Shown here in pieces: positions 5,965-6,842 of a stretch of DNA of 6,842 nt. The notes under the pieces were generated by a model, which searched no databases, had not been told where the DNA came from, and was given only the letters and a program-made list of their open reading frames with translations. The translations under genes and the position numbers were made by a program. This DNA is from Betaproteobacteria bacterium. Lineage in GTDB: Bacteria; Pseudomonadota; Gammaproteobacteria; Burkholderiales; Rhodocyclaceae. The stretch is from assembly GCA_028868235.1 (NCBI GenBank), contig JAGWUW010000143.1:1-6842 (forward strand), given 5' to 3'. The stretch's first letter is position 1, and each line of letters opens with the position of its first letter.

Positions 5965-6842
5965 ATGTCGGACGGTACTGTGCAAGGCATGCGGGTCAGC
6001 TCCGCCCCGATTGCGAGCAATCCAAGCGCCTCACTCTGGGATTTCGGATCAGGTGTCGCCTGCTTTGAGGTGCATACAAAGATGAACGCGCTCGACACGG
6101 GCGCGCTGCATTTGCTGGCAAGCGCGATCGATGGCGCAGGAAAGTTGTTCGGCGCACTGGTCATCGGGAACGACCACCCCAAGGCATTTTCCGCGGGTGC
6201 CGACCTCGCCTACAATCACGCGATGGTGATGCGCAAGGATTGGGATGCACTCGCGACATATTTCAAGAACGGGCAGGATCTTTATCAGAGAGTGGCAGCG
6301 TTGCCGGTCCCCGTGGTGGCCGCGGCGCATGGCTTCGCACTTGGCGGCGGGTGCGAGATCATGCTCCATGCGCACGCCGTGGTCGCCCACGCGGGGCTGC
6401 GTGCCGGGCTGCCGGAAATAAAGGTCGGGCTGATCCCCGGCTGGGGAGGCTGCACCCAGCTGTTGGTGCGGCTGGTTGAAAGACTTGGCCCGGAAGAGGG
6501 CCTCACGCAAGCTCTTGCGGCACTTCAGGCAGGTGAGATCGCTTCATGCGCAGCACAGGTCGAGGCGCTGGGACTGCTCCGCCCCGGCACTCCGGTCGTC
6601 GAGGATCGCGCAAGGCTGTTACCCGAAGCCTTTGCGAAGGCGAAGGCGATGATGGCGGACGGCTTTGCCCCCCCTCCCCAACAGCAAGTCATTTATTGCG
6701 GCCAGGGTGCGTACGAGCGCCACCTCCACCAGCTTGAAACCGAAGTCGCTGGTGGTTCACTGGACGAGAACGGCGCCGTCGTGATGCGCGAGATCATCGG
6801 CGTGCTCACGGGCTATCCCGAGGTCGTCGAAAAAGGCCCTCA
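5965..6842 (+). CDS. Enoyl-CoA hydratase, stand-alone relative of the hydratase half of fused FadB-like enzymes, cut by window edge
   Basis: About 292 codons are visible and the gene runs off the right edge. The crotonase core begins near SLWDFGSGVACFEVHTKMN, at about residues 23-41 counted from this start. It contains FSAGADL (75-81) and LGGGCEIML (126-134), and both hydratase glutamates are present: Glu131 in GGGCE and Glu151 in LPEI, 20 residues apart as in rat hydratase. Beyond the core a helical region resembles the C-terminal tail of fused 3-hydroxyacyl-CoA dehydrogenase/enoyl-CoA hydratases (DGFAPPPQQQVIYCGQG, 232-248). The N-terminal dehydrogenase domain of those fusions is absent. 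Start: ATG at 5965 has purine-rich AAGGATGGA upstream; in-frame ATGs at 5947 and 5959 are possible, and a TAG sits just before 5947. Likely role: hydration of a 2-enoyl-CoA. It is transcribed away from the crotonase/SDR unit. Confidence 0.88.
   Translation, partial: MSDGTVQGMRVSSAPIASNPSASLWDFGSGVACFEVHTKMNALDTGALHLLASAIDGAGKLFGALVIGNDHPKAFSAGADLAYNHAMVMRKDWDALATYFKNGQDLYQRVAALPVPVVAAAHGFALGGGCEIMLHAHAVVAHAGLRAGLPEIKVGLIPGWGGCTQLLVRLVERLGPEEGLTQALAALQAGEIASCAAQVEALGLLRPGTPVVEDRARLLPEAFAKAKAMMADGFAPPPQQQVIYCGQGAYERHLHQLETEVAGGSLDENGAVVMREIIGVLTGYPEVVEKGP

Overview
The window reads as part of a catabolic cluster for CoA-thioester intermediates in a GC-rich proteobacterium. A sphingomonad-type alphaproteobacterium is my best guess, from the protein style and the gene mix, but no marker gene is present to settle it. 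Eight genes are supported, two of them cut by the window edges. All predicted products are soluble enzymes or a regulator. I see no tRNA, rRNA, CRISPR array, insertion sequence or phage gene.

Minus-strand unit A reads leftward from about 3.93 kb. It holds an IclR-family regulator (2961-3836), a classical short-chain dehydrogenase (SDR, 1925-2698), a small DUF35/OB-fold protein (1505-1906), a thiolase-fold protein (357-1502) and the first 77 codons of a class III (CaiB/BaiF) CoA-transferase (1-231). The DUF35 and thiolase genes are 2 nt apart, as expected for partners in a heteromeric enzyme. The thiolase-like protein lacks the usual catalytic cysteines and the DUF35 protein lacks the usual zinc-ribbon cysteines. 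The pair therefore looks more like the thiolase-like aldolases of steroid side-chain degradation (Ltp2 with a DUF35 partner) than a conventional beta-ketothiolase.

Minus-strand unit B lies upstream and is separated from unit A by a strong intrinsic terminator (3962-3995). It encodes a crotonase-superfamily protein without the two hydratase glutamates (4807-5616) and an SDR resembling 2-hydroxycyclohexanecarboxyl-CoA dehydrogenase, BadH (4022-4774). On the right, after a 348-bp divergent intergenic region carrying a long imperfect inverted repeat, a plus-strand gene (5965 to the window end) encodes a crotonase domain. It resembles the hydratase half of fused hydroxyacyl-CoA dehydrogenase/hydratases, but the dehydrogenase half is absent.

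Working model (inference): an acid is activated by the CoA-transferase and unsaturated by an acyl-CoA dehydrogenase not in the window. It is hydrated by the plus-strand crotonase, then either oxidised by the SDRs and opened by the atypical crotonase, or cleaved by the thiolase-like/DUF35 aldolase. IclR probably controls unit A in response to a pathway intermediate. The substrate cannot be read from the sequence; alicyclic, terpenoid or steroid-type acids are the natural candidates.
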